Of a DNA stretch of 36,774 nt, positions 22,317 through 29,950 are shown piece by piece. Within the stretch, counting starts at the first letter, position 1; each line of letters begins with the position of its first letter. Source of the stretch: Chloroflexota bacterium (GTDB lineage Bacteria; Chloroflexota; Dehalococcoidia; UBA2979); contig VGPD01000021.1 of assembly GCA_016875635.1 (NCBI GenBank), positions 1-36,774 of the forward strand. Reading direction: 5' to 3'. The notes under the pieces were generated by a model. It made no database searches and had not been told where the DNA came from. It worked only from the letters and a program-made list of their open reading frames with translations. The position numbers were made by a program, and so were the translations under genes.

Positions 22317-22848
22317 GGGCGGGCCCGGAGGTTGCGGTAGTCGACGGGGCCTGCGCGATCACCACGAGTGCCCGCTCGCGTCCCGCGAACGGGTCCACAA
22401 TCACTTCTTTCTCCTCCAGCACCTTGTAGTCGAGGAAGAAGCGGCGGACCTCCAGCATGATGTGGGCGGGGACATCTTCGAGCTCGTGGATGTGGTTGTA
22501 GACAGGGTCGAACGTGCTGACCGCCAGCACCTTATCGTCGGCCTTCCCCTGGTCGCGCATGTGCATCACGCCGACCGGACGCGCGTACACGAGGGTCAGT
22601 GGCGGCACCGCCTCCTGCCCGAGCACGATCACATCGAGCGGGTGGCCGTCGTCGCAGTAGGAGCGGGGGATGAAGCCGTAGTTCGCGGGGTAGCGCACGG
22701 AGGAGTACAGCACACGGTCGAGTTTGATCAGGCCGCTGGCTTTGTCCAGCTCGTACTTGTTCTTGCTACCCTCGGGAATCTCGATGACCACCGGGAGCAT
22801 ATCTGCGGTCTGGGACTCGTCGACTTCGATGTCGTGCCAGGGGTGCAT
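22222..22848 (-). CDS. ppa: Inorganic pyrophosphatase, family I, with odd active site and tail
   Basis: This is a 208-residue soluble pyrophosphatase that hydrolyses PPi to drive biosynthesis. Family signatures are KNKYELDK, YPANYGFIP, DDGHPLDVIVL, ARPVGVMHMRDQGKADDK and HIMLEVRRFFLDYK. The Asp-x4-Asp-x-Lys element (Asp99, Asp104, Lys106) matches E. coli Asp97, Asp102 and Lys104. The DGDPxD motif reads DGHPLD: His69 (codon CAC) replaces the position of E. coli Asp67, the proposed general base. Residues from about 170 on form an Arg/Ser/Pro-rich tail read antisense to recO, absent from typical homologues of about 175 residues. Function is likely but should not be taken for granted. Confidence 0.88.
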   Translation of the reverse strand: MHPWHDIEVDESQTADMLPVVIEIPEGSKNKYELDKASGLIKLDRVLYSSVRYPANYGFIPRSYCDDGHPLDVIVLGQEAVPPLTLVYARPVGVMHMRDQGKADDKVLAVSTFDPVYNHIHELEDVPAHIMLEVRRFFLDYKVLEEKEVIVDPFAGRERALVVIAQAPSTTATSGPAPSPRPRRMRRSRSHRGRPSPSPRPRGRDARR

Positions 22849-22870
22849 GGGAGTCCGATCTCTGCTCGCG

Positions 22871-23854
22871 TCAGGAGCGACGCGTCATGACGTAGTCGAT
22901 GAGCCCGTCCAGCGTCTCACGAGTCTCACCGGGCGGCAGCGTCGCCAGCGCCTCACGGGCCTCGCTGCCGAACTGGCGTGCCACGGCCATCGACTCGTCG
23001 ATCGTGCCGGAGGCGAGGATCTCCCGGATCGCGCGGTCGAGGTTCGCCTTGCGGCGGACGCCCTCGAACGCCTTCTTCACGGGGTTGTCGTCCAGGTGGC
23101 GCTGCATGTAGAGGATGGCGGGCAGCGTCAGCGTGCCCCCCTGCAGGTCGGAGCCGGCCGGCTTCCCCATCACCGCCGGGTCGCCGGTGAAGTCGAGGAT
23201 GTCGTCCACGATCTGGAACGCGATCCCGAGGCGTAGCCCGTACAGCCGCATCGCCTCGACCTGCTCCGCGCTCGCGCCCGCGACCATTGCGCCCCCCTGG
23301 GCCGCCGTGCCGAACAGGGACGCCGTCTTGCCGATGATCCGGTCGAGGTAGCGCTGGACGTCCGCGGAGTACTCGAAGACGGTGATGTCCTGAGTCAGTT
23401 CGCCCTTGGCGATCGTCATCAGGGTCTTCGCGAAGACGCGCACGACCTGCGTGTTGTCCGTCTGCGCGATGAAGTCGGCGGCGTGCGCGAACATGTAGTC
23501 GCCCAGCATCACCGAGGCGGCGTTGCCGAACAGGGCATTCGGAGTCGGCTCGCCACGTCGTTCCTCGGCGCGGTCGATCACGTCGTCGTGGACGAGCGTC
23601 GCGGTGTGCAGGAGTTCGACGCTCGCTGCCAGCGGCACCAGCCGGTCGAGGTCGTAGACGCCGAGACGTCCTGCGAGGAGAGCGATGGCGGGCCGCATCA
23701 TCTTCCCGGTGCCCGCGAGGGCGGTCTCCAGCATCCGCTGCAGAAACTCGAACCCGACGTTCTGCGCGATCGAGTGGATCTGCGCGCTCACGCGCGGCAG
23801 GTCGCTTGTGACGGGGCCGTACAGCCGCTGCATCTCGGGCGTCGTGTTCGTCAT
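22871..23854 (-). CDS. Trans polyprenyl diphosphate synthase
   Basis: This is a 327-residue all-alpha prenyltransferase that elongates isoprenoid diphosphates with isopentenyl diphosphate. The first Asp-rich motif is VHDDVIDRAEERRG (about 90-94) and the second is FQIVDDILDFTG. GKMMRPAIALLAGR and KTASLF are also conserved. The residue upstream of the first motif (LLHTATLVHDD) has no bulky aromatic residue at the -5 position, which favours a medium to long product such as octaprenyl or nonaprenyl diphosphate for quinone tails. That length call is inference. It overlaps tatD by 4 nt (ATGA) and is followed by ppa, which would remove the PPi it releases. Confidence 0.92.
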   Translation of the reverse strand: MTNTTPEMQRLYGPVTSDLPRVSAQIHSIAQNVGFEFLQRMLETALAGTGKMMRPAIALLAGRLGVYDLDRLVPLAASVELLHTATLVHDDVIDRAEERRGEPTPNALFGNAASVMLGDYMFAHAADFIAQTDNTQVVRVFAKTLMTIAKGELTQDITVFEYSADVQRYLDRIIGKTASLFGTAAQGGAMVAGASAEQVEAMRLYGLRLGIAFQIVDDILDFTGDPAVMGKPAGSDLQGGTLTLPAILYMQRHLDDNPVKKAFEGVRRKANLDRAIREILASGTIDESMAVARQFGSEAREALATLPPGETRETLDGLIDYVMTRRS

Positions 23855-24696
23855 GCCGTCTCCGCCGCACGCTCGAAGCCGAAGAACCGCGCGGCTGTCG
23901 CGGAAGTCGCCTGTGCCACGGCTTCCGGGCTGACGTCCCGGAGTGCGGCGACGAAGCGGGCCGTCTCCACCACGTACGCCGGCTCGTTCCGCAGACCTCG
24001 ATGTGGCGCGGGAGTCAGGTACGGGCAGTCCGTTTCTACCAGCATAGAGGCCAGTGGGATACTCCTCGCGACCGCCTGCCCGCGCTCATTCCCCTTGAAT
24101 GTCACCGTCCCCGGCACCGAGATCACGAAGCCGATGTCGACGTACCGCTGCGCCAGTTCGAGGTTACCCGAGAAGCAGTGCATCATCCCCACCGGCCGCC
24201 CGGCCTCGAAGGCGGAGCTGGCACGATGTGCCCAGTTTTGAAGGGTGTTGAAGCACTCCTCGTCCGCCTCGCGCGCGTGGATCATCACCGGCAGTCCGGT
24301 GGCGAGCGCGAGGTCGAGTTGCCACGCGAAGGCGGCACGCTGCTCCTCCGGCGGCGAGAGCGTGTAGTGGAAGTCGAGGCCGATCTCGCCGATCGCGGCG
24401 AACCCGCCGCCCTCGATGAGCGCCTGGAACGAGGCGCGGTCGCGGCCGAGGTGCTTCGCCTCGTGCGGATGGATGCCCCCGACCGCGACGAACCGCCGGT
24501 CAACCGCGGCGTACTCGTGGCAAAGCAGGGAGGTCCGGAGGTCCACGCCGACGTCGACGATCCGCGTGAGGCCGGCGGCCCATGCGCGGTCGAGGACGGC
24601 ACCGCGGTCCTCGGTGAACTCGCGCGACCAGGTGTGGGCGTGCGAGTCGGTGATGCCGGGAAGCGGCTCAGGCGGCTCGCCGCGGCGGGAAGGCAT
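23851..24696 (-). CDS. TatD-family metal-dependent hydrolase
   Basis: This is a 281-residue TIM-barrel hydrolase of the TatD DNase family. Metal-binding and signature motifs appear in order: DSHAHTW, GGIHPHEA, GEIGLDFHYT, PVMIHAREADEE, MMHCFSGN and LVETDCPYLTPAPHRG. Family members have 3'-5' exonuclease or related hydrolase activity; the physiological substrate is uncertain. It lies 15 bp after metG and overlaps the prenyl synthase start. The metG-tatD order is common in bacteria and supports the assignment. Confidence 0.92.
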   Translation of the reverse strand: MPSRRGEPPEPLPGITDSHAHTWSREFTEDRGAVLDRAWAAGLTRIVDVGVDLRTSLLCHEYAAVDRRFVAVGGIHPHEAKHLGRDRASFQALIEGGGFAAIGEIGLDFHYTLSPPEEQRAAFAWQLDLALATGLPVMIHAREADEECFNTLQNWAHRASSAFEAGRPVGMMHCFSGNLELAQRYVDIGFVISVPGTVTFKGNERGQAVARSIPLASMLVETDCPYLTPAPHRGLRNEPAYVVETARFVAALRDVSPEAVAQATSATAARFFGFERAAETA

Positions 24697-24711
24697 CGAC
24701 GGCGCGCCGGG

Positions 24712-26472
24712 CTACAGCCCGAGGCGCGCTTCCTCCTCCGCGACGACGGAGTCGTCCAGTTTGCGATAGAGCGGCCCCGGTTCCGGCAACACCGTCCCCG
24801 CGAGCACCGGCGTGCGTCGCCAGCCGGCGATGCCGACCGTGCCCTCGTGCCCCAGGTACTCCCAGGCACGCTGCGTCGTGAACGGCAGCACCGGGTTCAG
24901 CATGGTCACGAGGCCCGAGATCGCGTTCAACGCCACGTACAGCGTCTCCGCGGCGTGGTCGCGGTCGGCCTTCACCGCCTGCCACGGCGCGCGCGTGTCG
25001 AGGTACTGGTTCGCGGCCCCGGCCACCTCCATCGCCCCGGTCAGCGCCCGGCGCATCTGCACGCGGTCGTAGTCACCACCGACGGTGTTGAACGCGGCGT
25101 CGACGCGATCGAGAAGCGCTCGCGATTCTGGGGAGAGACGGTACGGGGCATGCCGTAGCACGTCCCCAGAAAAAATCCCTGGTTCTAGCAATCGTGGGGG
25201 TTCAGGCACCCGGCCGTCGAAGTTGCGGCGCGTGATCGTGAGGACGCGGTTCACGAGGTTGCCCCAGCGAGCGACCAGCTCATCGTTGTTGCGCCGCACG
25301 TACTCCGCCCAGGTGAAGTCGGCGTCGCTCGTCTCGGGCATCGCGGCCGCCAGTGCGTATCGGAACGGGTCGGGGTCGTACCGTTCGAGGTAATCGGGGA
25401 GCCAGACCACGCCGCCGCGGCTTTTCGAGGCCTTCGAGCCGGACATCGTGAGGTACTGGTTGGCGGGCACGTCGGACGGGAGGTTCAGCGTGCCGTCCGA
25501 CATCAGCATGGCGGGCCAGATCACGGTGTGGAACGGCACGTTGTCCTTGCCGATGAAGTACACCGTGCGCGCTGCGGGGTCCGTCCACCAGGCGTGCCAG
25601 CCGTCGGGGTTCCCGTTCGCGGACGCCCATTCCTTCGTTGCGGAGAGGTAGCCGATCACCGCCTCGAACCAGACGTAGATCCGCTTCGACTCGTACCCCT
25701 CGAGCGGGATCGGGACGCCCCAGGTGATATCGCGCGTGATCGCGCGGTCGATCAGCCCCTCGCGCAACATCCCGAGGGTGAAGTTGCGCACATGAGGGCG
25801 CCAGTTGTTGTGGTCGGCGCGCTCGATCCATTCGATCAGGCGTTCCGTGAAGGCGGTCAGTCGCAGGAAGAAGTGCCGCGACTTCCGCCGCTCCGGGGTC
25901 GCGTCCGACAGCTTGGATCGCGGGTTGATCAGTTCGAGGACATCGAGGGTCGCCCCGCAGTTGTCGCACTGGTCGCCTCGCGCGCCGTCGAACTGGCAAC
26001 GCGGGCAGATCCCCTCGACGTACCGGTCAGGGAGGAAGCGCCCGGCGGTGGCGTCGTAGAGCAGTTCCTGTTCGGCCTCGTACAGGTCGCCCTGCTTGAG
26101 CATCCGGAGGAAGAGGTCCTGTGTGACCTCGATGTGGTTTGGCGTGTCAGTTGACGTAAAAATGTCGAACGAGATGCCGAAGCCCTTGAAGGTTTCGAGG
26201 AACGACTGGTGGTACCGCTCGAACACGGCCTCCGGCGTTGCGCCTTCCTGCTCGGCGCGGACGGTCACCGGCGTGCCGTGCGAGTCCGAGCCGGACACCA
26301 TCAGCACACGGTTCCCGCGCATCCGCTGGTACCGCGCGAAGATATCCGCCGGCAGGTACGCGCCCGCGAGGTGTCCCGCGTGCAGGTGGTTGTTCGCGTA
26401 CGGCCAGCCGACAGAGACCAGGATCGCCTGGCCGGAGGTGGAGGCAGACGTGTCTGAGGGATTTGGGGACAT
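24712..26472 (-). CDS. metG: Methionyl-tRNA synthetase
   Basis: This is a 586-residue class I aminoacyl-tRNA synthetase that charges tRNA-Met. The HxGH element is HAGH (residues 31-34) in GWPYANNHLHAGHL. A zinc knuckle has Cys156, Cys159, Cys169 and Cys172. The KMSKS loop reads KASKS (347-351). A C-terminal anticodon-binding domain follows, but no EMAPII-like dimerisation domain. I chose the ATG at 26472 because homologues begin near SGQAILVSVGWPYAN, and a TACGAT box lies 8 nt upstream with no SD. An in-frame start 30 bp upstream is less likely. It leads the operon metG-tatD-prenyl synthase-ppa. Confidence 0.95.
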   Translation of the reverse strand: MSPNPSDTSASTSGQAILVSVGWPYANNHLHAGHLAGAYLPADIFARYQRMRGNRVLMVSGSDSHGTPVTVRAEQEGATPEAVFERYHQSFLETFKGFGISFDIFTSTDTPNHIEVTQDLFLRMLKQGDLYEAEQELLYDATAGRFLPDRYVEGICPRCQFDGARGDQCDNCGATLDVLELINPRSKLSDATPERRKSRHFFLRLTAFTERLIEWIERADHNNWRPHVRNFTLGMLREGLIDRAITRDITWGVPIPLEGYESKRIYVWFEAVIGYLSATKEWASANGNPDGWHAWWTDPAARTVYFIGKDNVPFHTVIWPAMLMSDGTLNLPSDVPANQYLTMSGSKASKSRGGVVWLPDYLERYDPDPFRYALAAAMPETSDADFTWAEYVRRNNDELVARWGNLVNRVLTITRRNFDGRVPEPPRLLEPGIFSGDVLRHAPYRLSPESRALLDRVDAAFNTVGGDYDRVQMRRALTGAMEVAGAANQYLDTRAPWQAVKADRDHAAETLYVALNAISGLVTMLNPVLPFTTQRAWEYLGHEGTVGIAGWRRTPVLAGTVLPEPGPLYRKLDDSVVAEEEARLGL

Positions 26473-26480
26473 CGGACGGA

Positions 26481-26486
26481 ATCGTA
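26481..26486 (-). promoter_or_regulatory. -10 box (TACGAT) of probable leaderless metG promoter
   Basis: On the minus strand TACGAT ends 8 nt before the metG ATG, with no SD in between. No good -35 is visible. Confidence 0.4.
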
Positions 26487-26553
26487 CCGCGTGCCTCCAC
26501 AAGGAGCAGGGGCGTCCCTGCGTGGAAATGTTTACGTTCCCGAACGGTAGATA

Positions 26554-26583
26554 TTGACCGAGGCGCAGAGCGCGGAGTAGGTT
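26554..26583 (+). promoter_or_regulatory. Promoter of the guaB3 transcript
   Basis: TTGACC (26554-26559), an 18-nt spacer and TAGGTT (26578-26583) predict transcription from about 26590. This gives a leader of about 150 nt that holds an upstream ORF and a hairpin. The layout matches the TTGACC-18-TAGAGT promoter of the DUF35 operon. Confidence 0.55.
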
Positions 26584-26629
26584 GCTTGGAACCCTTCTTG
26601 ACCTCGATTACCTGGGCGGGGAGCACGAG

Positions 26630-26692
26630 ATGCGGGTACACAACGTCTGGAAGCGTCGGCTGCGGATCTCGCGGCTCCGCGCGCGCGCATGA
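26630..26692 (+). CDS. Upstream ORF / leader peptide of guaB3 (20 codons)
   Basis: An ATG at 26630 has a strong GGGGAG SD at 26618-26623 with 6-nt spacing. It opens a 20-codon frame, MRVHNVWKRRLRISRLRARA, ending at TGA 26690-26692. The product is very basic (seven Arg and one Lys in the last 13 residues). Third codon positions are nearly all G or C, as in real genes here. The stop overlaps another ATG (ATGA) whose frame runs into guaB3, and the hairpin at 26694 starts two bases later. It may be a regulatory leader peptide or a tiny basic protein such as a ribosome-associated peptide. No homologue is recognised. Confidence 0.5.
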   Translation: MRVHNVWKRRLRISRLRARA

Positions 26693-26693
26693 C

Positions 26694-26719
26694 CAACCCC
26701 CTCGGCGACGAGGGGGTTG
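26694..26719 (+). promoter_or_regulatory. GNRA-capped hairpin in the guaB3 leader
   Basis: CAACCCCCTCG (26694-26704), loop GCGA and CGAGGGGGTTG (26709-26719) form a perfect 11-bp stem with a GNRA tetraloop. No U-tract follows, so it is not a standard terminator. It lies between the uORF stop and the guaB3 SD (GGGGAG, 26729-26734). A weaker GCGGA/TCCGC stem lies within the uORF. Confidence 0.6.
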
Positions 26720-26742
26720 TGCGTAGTTGGGGAGTGTCACTG

Positions 26743-27936
26743 ATGGTCACGAGCGAGCGCACCCACATCGACCTGTCGACGACGACGCTGCGTCCCAAGA
26801 CGCTGGAGCATGCATACGGCTTCGACGATGTCGCCATTGTGCCCGGTGCGGTGACGACCAACCCGGAGATGGTCACCCCCGAGTTCAAGCTCGGCGATCA
26901 CACCTTCGCCATCCCGGTGATCGCGTCCGCCATGGACGGTGTGGTCGACCCCGCCTTCGCCGTCCGCCTCAGCAAGCACGGCGGCATGGGTGTCCTCAAC
27001 CTCGACGGCGTCTGGACCCGCTACGAGGACGCCGACGCCATCCTGCAGGAGATCGCCGCCGCCGACCTCGAAACCTCCACGAAGATCATCCAGCGCGTCT
27101 ACCAGGAGCCGGTGAAGGACCACCTGGTCGGCCAGCGCGTCGAGGAGATCAAGAAGGCCGGCGGGGTCGCCGCCGTCTCCTGCACCCCCCAGAACACGAA
27201 GAAGTTCGCCCCGATCACCCGAGACGCCGGCGTCGACTTCTTCGTCGTCGCCTCCACCGTCACCACGGCGCGCCACGTCTCTCGTTCGCTCAAGGGGCTG
27301 CGCCTCGACGAGCTGGTCGAGCAGATGAAGGGCGTGCCGATTATCGTCGGCAACACCGTCGACTTCACAGCGACCATCGAGTTGATGGAGACGGGCATCC
27401 ACGCCGTCCTGATCGGCGTCGGGCCAGGCGCGGCCTGCACCTCGCGCGAGGTCCTCGGTATTGGGATGCCGCAGGTCTCCGCCACCATCGAGACCGCCTA
27501 TGCGCGGGATGTCTACTTCGAGAAGACCGGCCGCTACGTGCCGATCATCACGGACGGCGGCATTCGCACCGGCGGCGACGTCTCGAAGTCGATCTGTGCC
27601 GGCGCAGACGCCGTCATGATCGGCTCCCCGTTCGCCGGCACCATCGGCGCGCCGGGCCGCGGCTTCCACTGGGGCATGGCGACACCGAACCAGGAGTTGC
27701 CGCGAGGCGTGCGTGTCCAGGTTGGCCAGGTGCATACGCTGGAGACGCTGCTCTTCGGGCCCACCTCGAAGACGGACGGCACGGAGAACCTCGTGGGCGC
27801 CCTGCGTACCTCGATGTCCACGTGCGGGGCGCAGACGATCCAGGACTTCCACCAGTCCCGGATGATCATCGCGCCGTCCATCAAGACCGAGGGCAAGATT
27901 TACCAGATCGCCCAGACCCGCCCCGCCGGCATCTAG
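26743..27936 (+). CDS. guaB3: IMP dehydrogenase homologue, GuaB3 family
   Basis: This is a 397-residue (beta/alpha)8 protein of the GuaB3 branch of the IMP dehydrogenase/GMP reductase family, which lacks CBS domains. Catalysis in the family proceeds by a Cys-linked intermediate in purine synthesis. Here the loop is GVGPGAACTSREVLGIGMPQ with Cys232, where GuaB has GSICTTR. The phosphate-binding IITDGGIRTGGDVSKSICAGADAVMIGSPFAG and the GFHWGMATPN stretch are GuaB3-like. Whether it acts as an IMP dehydrogenase in this organism is uncertain. I chose the ATG at 26743 for its GGGGAG SD at 8 nt. An ATG at 26689 overlapping the uORF would add 18 unconserved residues. Its stop overlaps the prmC stop on the other strand. 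Confidence 0.9.
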   Translation: MVTSERTHIDLSTTTLRPKTLEHAYGFDDVAIVPGAVTTNPEMVTPEFKLGDHTFAIPVIASAMDGVVDPAFAVRLSKHGGMGVLNLDGVWTRYEDADAILQEIAAADLETSTKIIQRVYQEPVKDHLVGQRVEEIKKAGGVAAVSCTPQNTKKFAPITRDAGVDFFVVASTVTTARHVSRSLKGLRLDELVEQMKGVPIIVGNTVDFTATIELMETGIHAVLIGVGPGAACTSREVLGIGMPQVSATIETAYARDVYFEKTGRYVPIITDGGIRTGGDVSKSICAGADAVMIGSPFAGTIGAPGRGFHWGMATPNQELPRGVRVQVGQVHTLETLLFGPTSKTDGTENLVGALRTSMSTCGAQTIQDFHQSRMIIAPSIKTEGKIYQIAQTRPAGI

Positions 27937-28847
27937 CCGGTGGGGTAGCCCACGCGCACTTCGAGTGTCCGCCGGATGCCGCGCAGGTCGCGGTGATGGC
28001 GTACGTCGAGGCCGGTCCGGCCCGCCTCGGTCAGCGCGCGGGTGACGAGTTCCTCCACCCAGGAGATCTGCCCGGCCCCCACCTCGAAGATCGCGGCGGC
28101 GACCGGGGAGAGATGCGCGTCCAACTGCTGCGCCAGGCGGGCGATCAGTTCGACGCCTTCGGGGCCGCCTTCGACGGCGATACGCGGTTCTCGCTCCCGG
28201 ATCTGGGCGGGGAGCGCCTCGAATTCCTCGGTCGGGACATAAGGGAGGTTGGCGAGCAGAACGTCGACCGGCTCGCTGAGCGGCTCTGCGAGGTCGCCCG
28301 TCAGCAGGACGACGCGGTCCTGCAGTCCGAAGCGACGCATGTTCCGTCCGGCCCACTGGAGTGCCTCGGACGAGACGTCGACGGCGAAGACCTGCGCGTT
28401 GGGCGCGTGCTGCGCGACCGAGAGGGCGATCGCGCCGGAGCCGGTGCCGATATCCGCCACGCGCACGAGGCGGCGGGCGTTGGGGTGCCCCCTGACCGCG
28501 TCGAGGGCCGCCTCCACCAGCGTCTCGGTCTCCGGGCGGGGGACGAGACAGCCGGGGCCGACCTCGAACGTCATCCCGAAGAACTCGCGCCTTCCCAGGA
28601 TGTAGGCGAGCGGTTCGTGCTGGATGCGGCGCTCCATCAGCGTCGCGAACGCCTCGGCGGCGGCGGGGGAGGCGACATCGCTTCCGGCGGCGATCACCCG
28701 CGCACGGTCGAGGCCGGTGGCGAGGCCGTACAGCAGTTCCACCTGGAGACGGGCGTCGTCCCCGTCATCGGCGGCGTGGACGGCCTGGAGGCGCTGGGCG
28801 GCCTCGTGCAGCAGGTCGCGTATGAATCGAGGACCGCCGGAGGTCAC
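27933..28847 (-). CDS. prmC: Peptide chain release factor N5-glutamine methyltransferase
   Basis: This is a 304-residue SAM-dependent enzyme that methylates the Gln of the GGQ motif in release factors. It has an N-terminal helical domain and the PLAYILGRREFFG and VPRPETETLVEAAL signatures. The SAM site is VADIGTGSGAIALS (132-140 core). The catalytic NPPY motif reads NLPY at Asn200. Only the second residue differs; the Asn and Tyr that bind the substrate Gln are kept. It overlaps prfA, its substrate gene, by 4 nt (ATGA), the classical arrangement. Its stop shares the CTAG at 27933-27936 with guaB3. Confidence 0.94.
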   Translation of the reverse strand: MTSGGPRFIRDLLHEAAQRLQAVHAADDGDDARLQVELLYGLATGLDRARVIAAGSDVASPAAAEAFATLMERRIQHEPLAYILGRREFFGMTFEVGPGCLVPRPETETLVEAALDAVRGHPNARRLVRVADIGTGSGAIALSVAQHAPNAQVFAVDVSSEALQWAGRNMRRFGLQDRVVLLTGDLAEPLSEPVDVLLANLPYVPTEEFEALPAQIREREPRIAVEGGPEGVELIARLAQQLDAHLSPVAAAIFEVGAGQISWVEELVTRALTEAGRTGLDVRHHRDLRGIRRTLEVRVGYPTG

Positions 28848-29911
28848 GCGCCGACGGTGGCCAGCAGGCGCGCCTGTTCCTCGGCGGCGACGGCGTCGAT
28901 CAGCGCATCGATCTCGCCGTCTAGGACGCGTGGCATGCTGTGGACGGTCAGCCCGACACGGTGGTCGGTGATGCGGTCCTGCGGGAAGTTGTAGGTGCGC
29001 ACCTTCTCGGCGCGGTCGCCGCTGCCGACCTGCGACTTCCGCAGCGAGGCCTGTTCCGCCGCCTGCTTCGACCGTTCGAGTTCGTAGAGCCGTGCGCGGA
29101 GGATCGCCGCCGCCTTCTCGCGGTTCTTCGTCTGCGATCGCTCGTCCTGACAGGTGACGACGATCCCGGTCGGGTTGTGCGTGTAGCGCACCGCCGTCGC
29201 CACCTTGTTCACGTTCTGGCCCCCGGCGCCTCCCGAGTGGTAGATGTCGATCCGCACGTCGTCCCAGTTGATTTCGACGTCCACCTCGTCCACCTCGGGC
29301 ATCACGGCGACCGTGGCCGTCGAGGTGTGGATGCGGCCCTGGGTCTCGGTCTGGGGGACGCGCTGGACGCGGTGGACGCCGGACTCGTACTTCATCCGGC
29401 TGTAGGCCCCCCGGCCGTGGACTTCAAAGACGATTTCGCGGTAGCCGCCCGCCTCGTTGATCGAGGTGTTCAGCACCTCGGTCTTCCAGTTCCGCCGCTC
29501 GGCGTACCGCTGGTACATGCGGAAGAGGTCGGACGCGAAGAGGCCTGCCTCGTCGCCGCCCGTGCCGGCGCGGATCTCGATGATCACGTCCTTCTCGTCG
29601 GCCGGGTCCTTCGGGAGCAGCGCCATCTTCAGCTCGTTTTCGAGGTCGGCGAGCAGCGCCGTCAGCCGCTCCGCCTCCTCCCGGCCGAGTTCGCGCATCT
29701 CTTCGTCGCTCTCGCCCTGGAGCGCTCGCGCCTCTTCGAGGTCCTTCGCCGCCTGCTGGTAGCGCCGGTAGATCTCCACGATGACTTCGAGGGTGGTGCG
29801 CTCCTGCGCCAGAGCCTGGATACGCCGGTGGTCGGTCTGGACCTCGGGGTCAGACATCAAGCGCGTCAACTCGTCGTAGCGCGCGGCAATCTCGGCAAGG
29901 CGTTCGAACAT
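28844..29911 (-). CDS. prfA: Peptide chain release factor 1
   Basis: This is a 355-residue class I release factor that recognises UAA and UAG. The GGQ motif is at 230-232 (YHSGGAGGQNVNKV). The codon-recognition region reads RVPQTETQGRIHTS, with Pro186-Gln-Thr188 at the RF1 PxT position. The N-terminal helical domain is of normal length. The ATG at 29911 has no SD; a TATCCT box lies 6 nt upstream, suggesting an own leaderless promoter within the 39-bp gap after hisS. It is followed by prmC, whose product methylates the GGQ glutamine. Confidence 0.95.
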   Translation of the reverse strand: MFERLAEIAARYDELTRLMSDPEVQTDHRRIQALAQERTTLEVIVEIYRRYQQAAKDLEEARALQGESDEEMRELGREEAERLTALLADLENELKMALLPKDPADEKDVIIEIRAGTGGDEAGLFASDLFRMYQRYAERRNWKTEVLNTSINEAGGYREIVFEVHGRGAYSRMKYESGVHRVQRVPQTETQGRIHTSTATVAVMPEVDEVDVEINWDDVRIDIYHSGGAGGQNVNKVATAVRYTHNPTGIVVTCQDERSQTKNREKAAAILRARLYELERSKQAAEQASLRKSQVGSGDRAEKVRTYNFPQDRITDHRVGLTVHSMPRVLDGEIDALIDAVAAEEQARLLATVGA

Positions 29912-29917
29912 GGAACG

Positions 29918-29923
29918 AGGATA
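29918..29923 (-). promoter_or_regulatory. -10 box (TATCCT) of possible leaderless prfA promoter
   Basis: On the minus strand TATCCT ends 6 nt before the prfA ATG, in a gap with no SD. A weak -35 (CCGACC) is 17 nt upstream. Confidence 0.4.
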
Positions 29924-29950
29924 ACAGCGGGCCGGGATACGGTCGGGCGG

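Noticed and set aside
26641-26652. Shared 12-mer CAACGTCTGGAA at 26641 and 35461, possible repeat or regulator site
   Set aside because: Dozens of 12-base matches are expected by chance in a 36-kb window and the flanks do not match.
26689-26742. Earlier ATG giving guaB3 18 extra residues
   Set aside because: The added residues are encoded by the hairpin region and look unconserved, whereas ATG 26743 has a proper SD. Coupled initiation at 26689 cannot be fully excluded.
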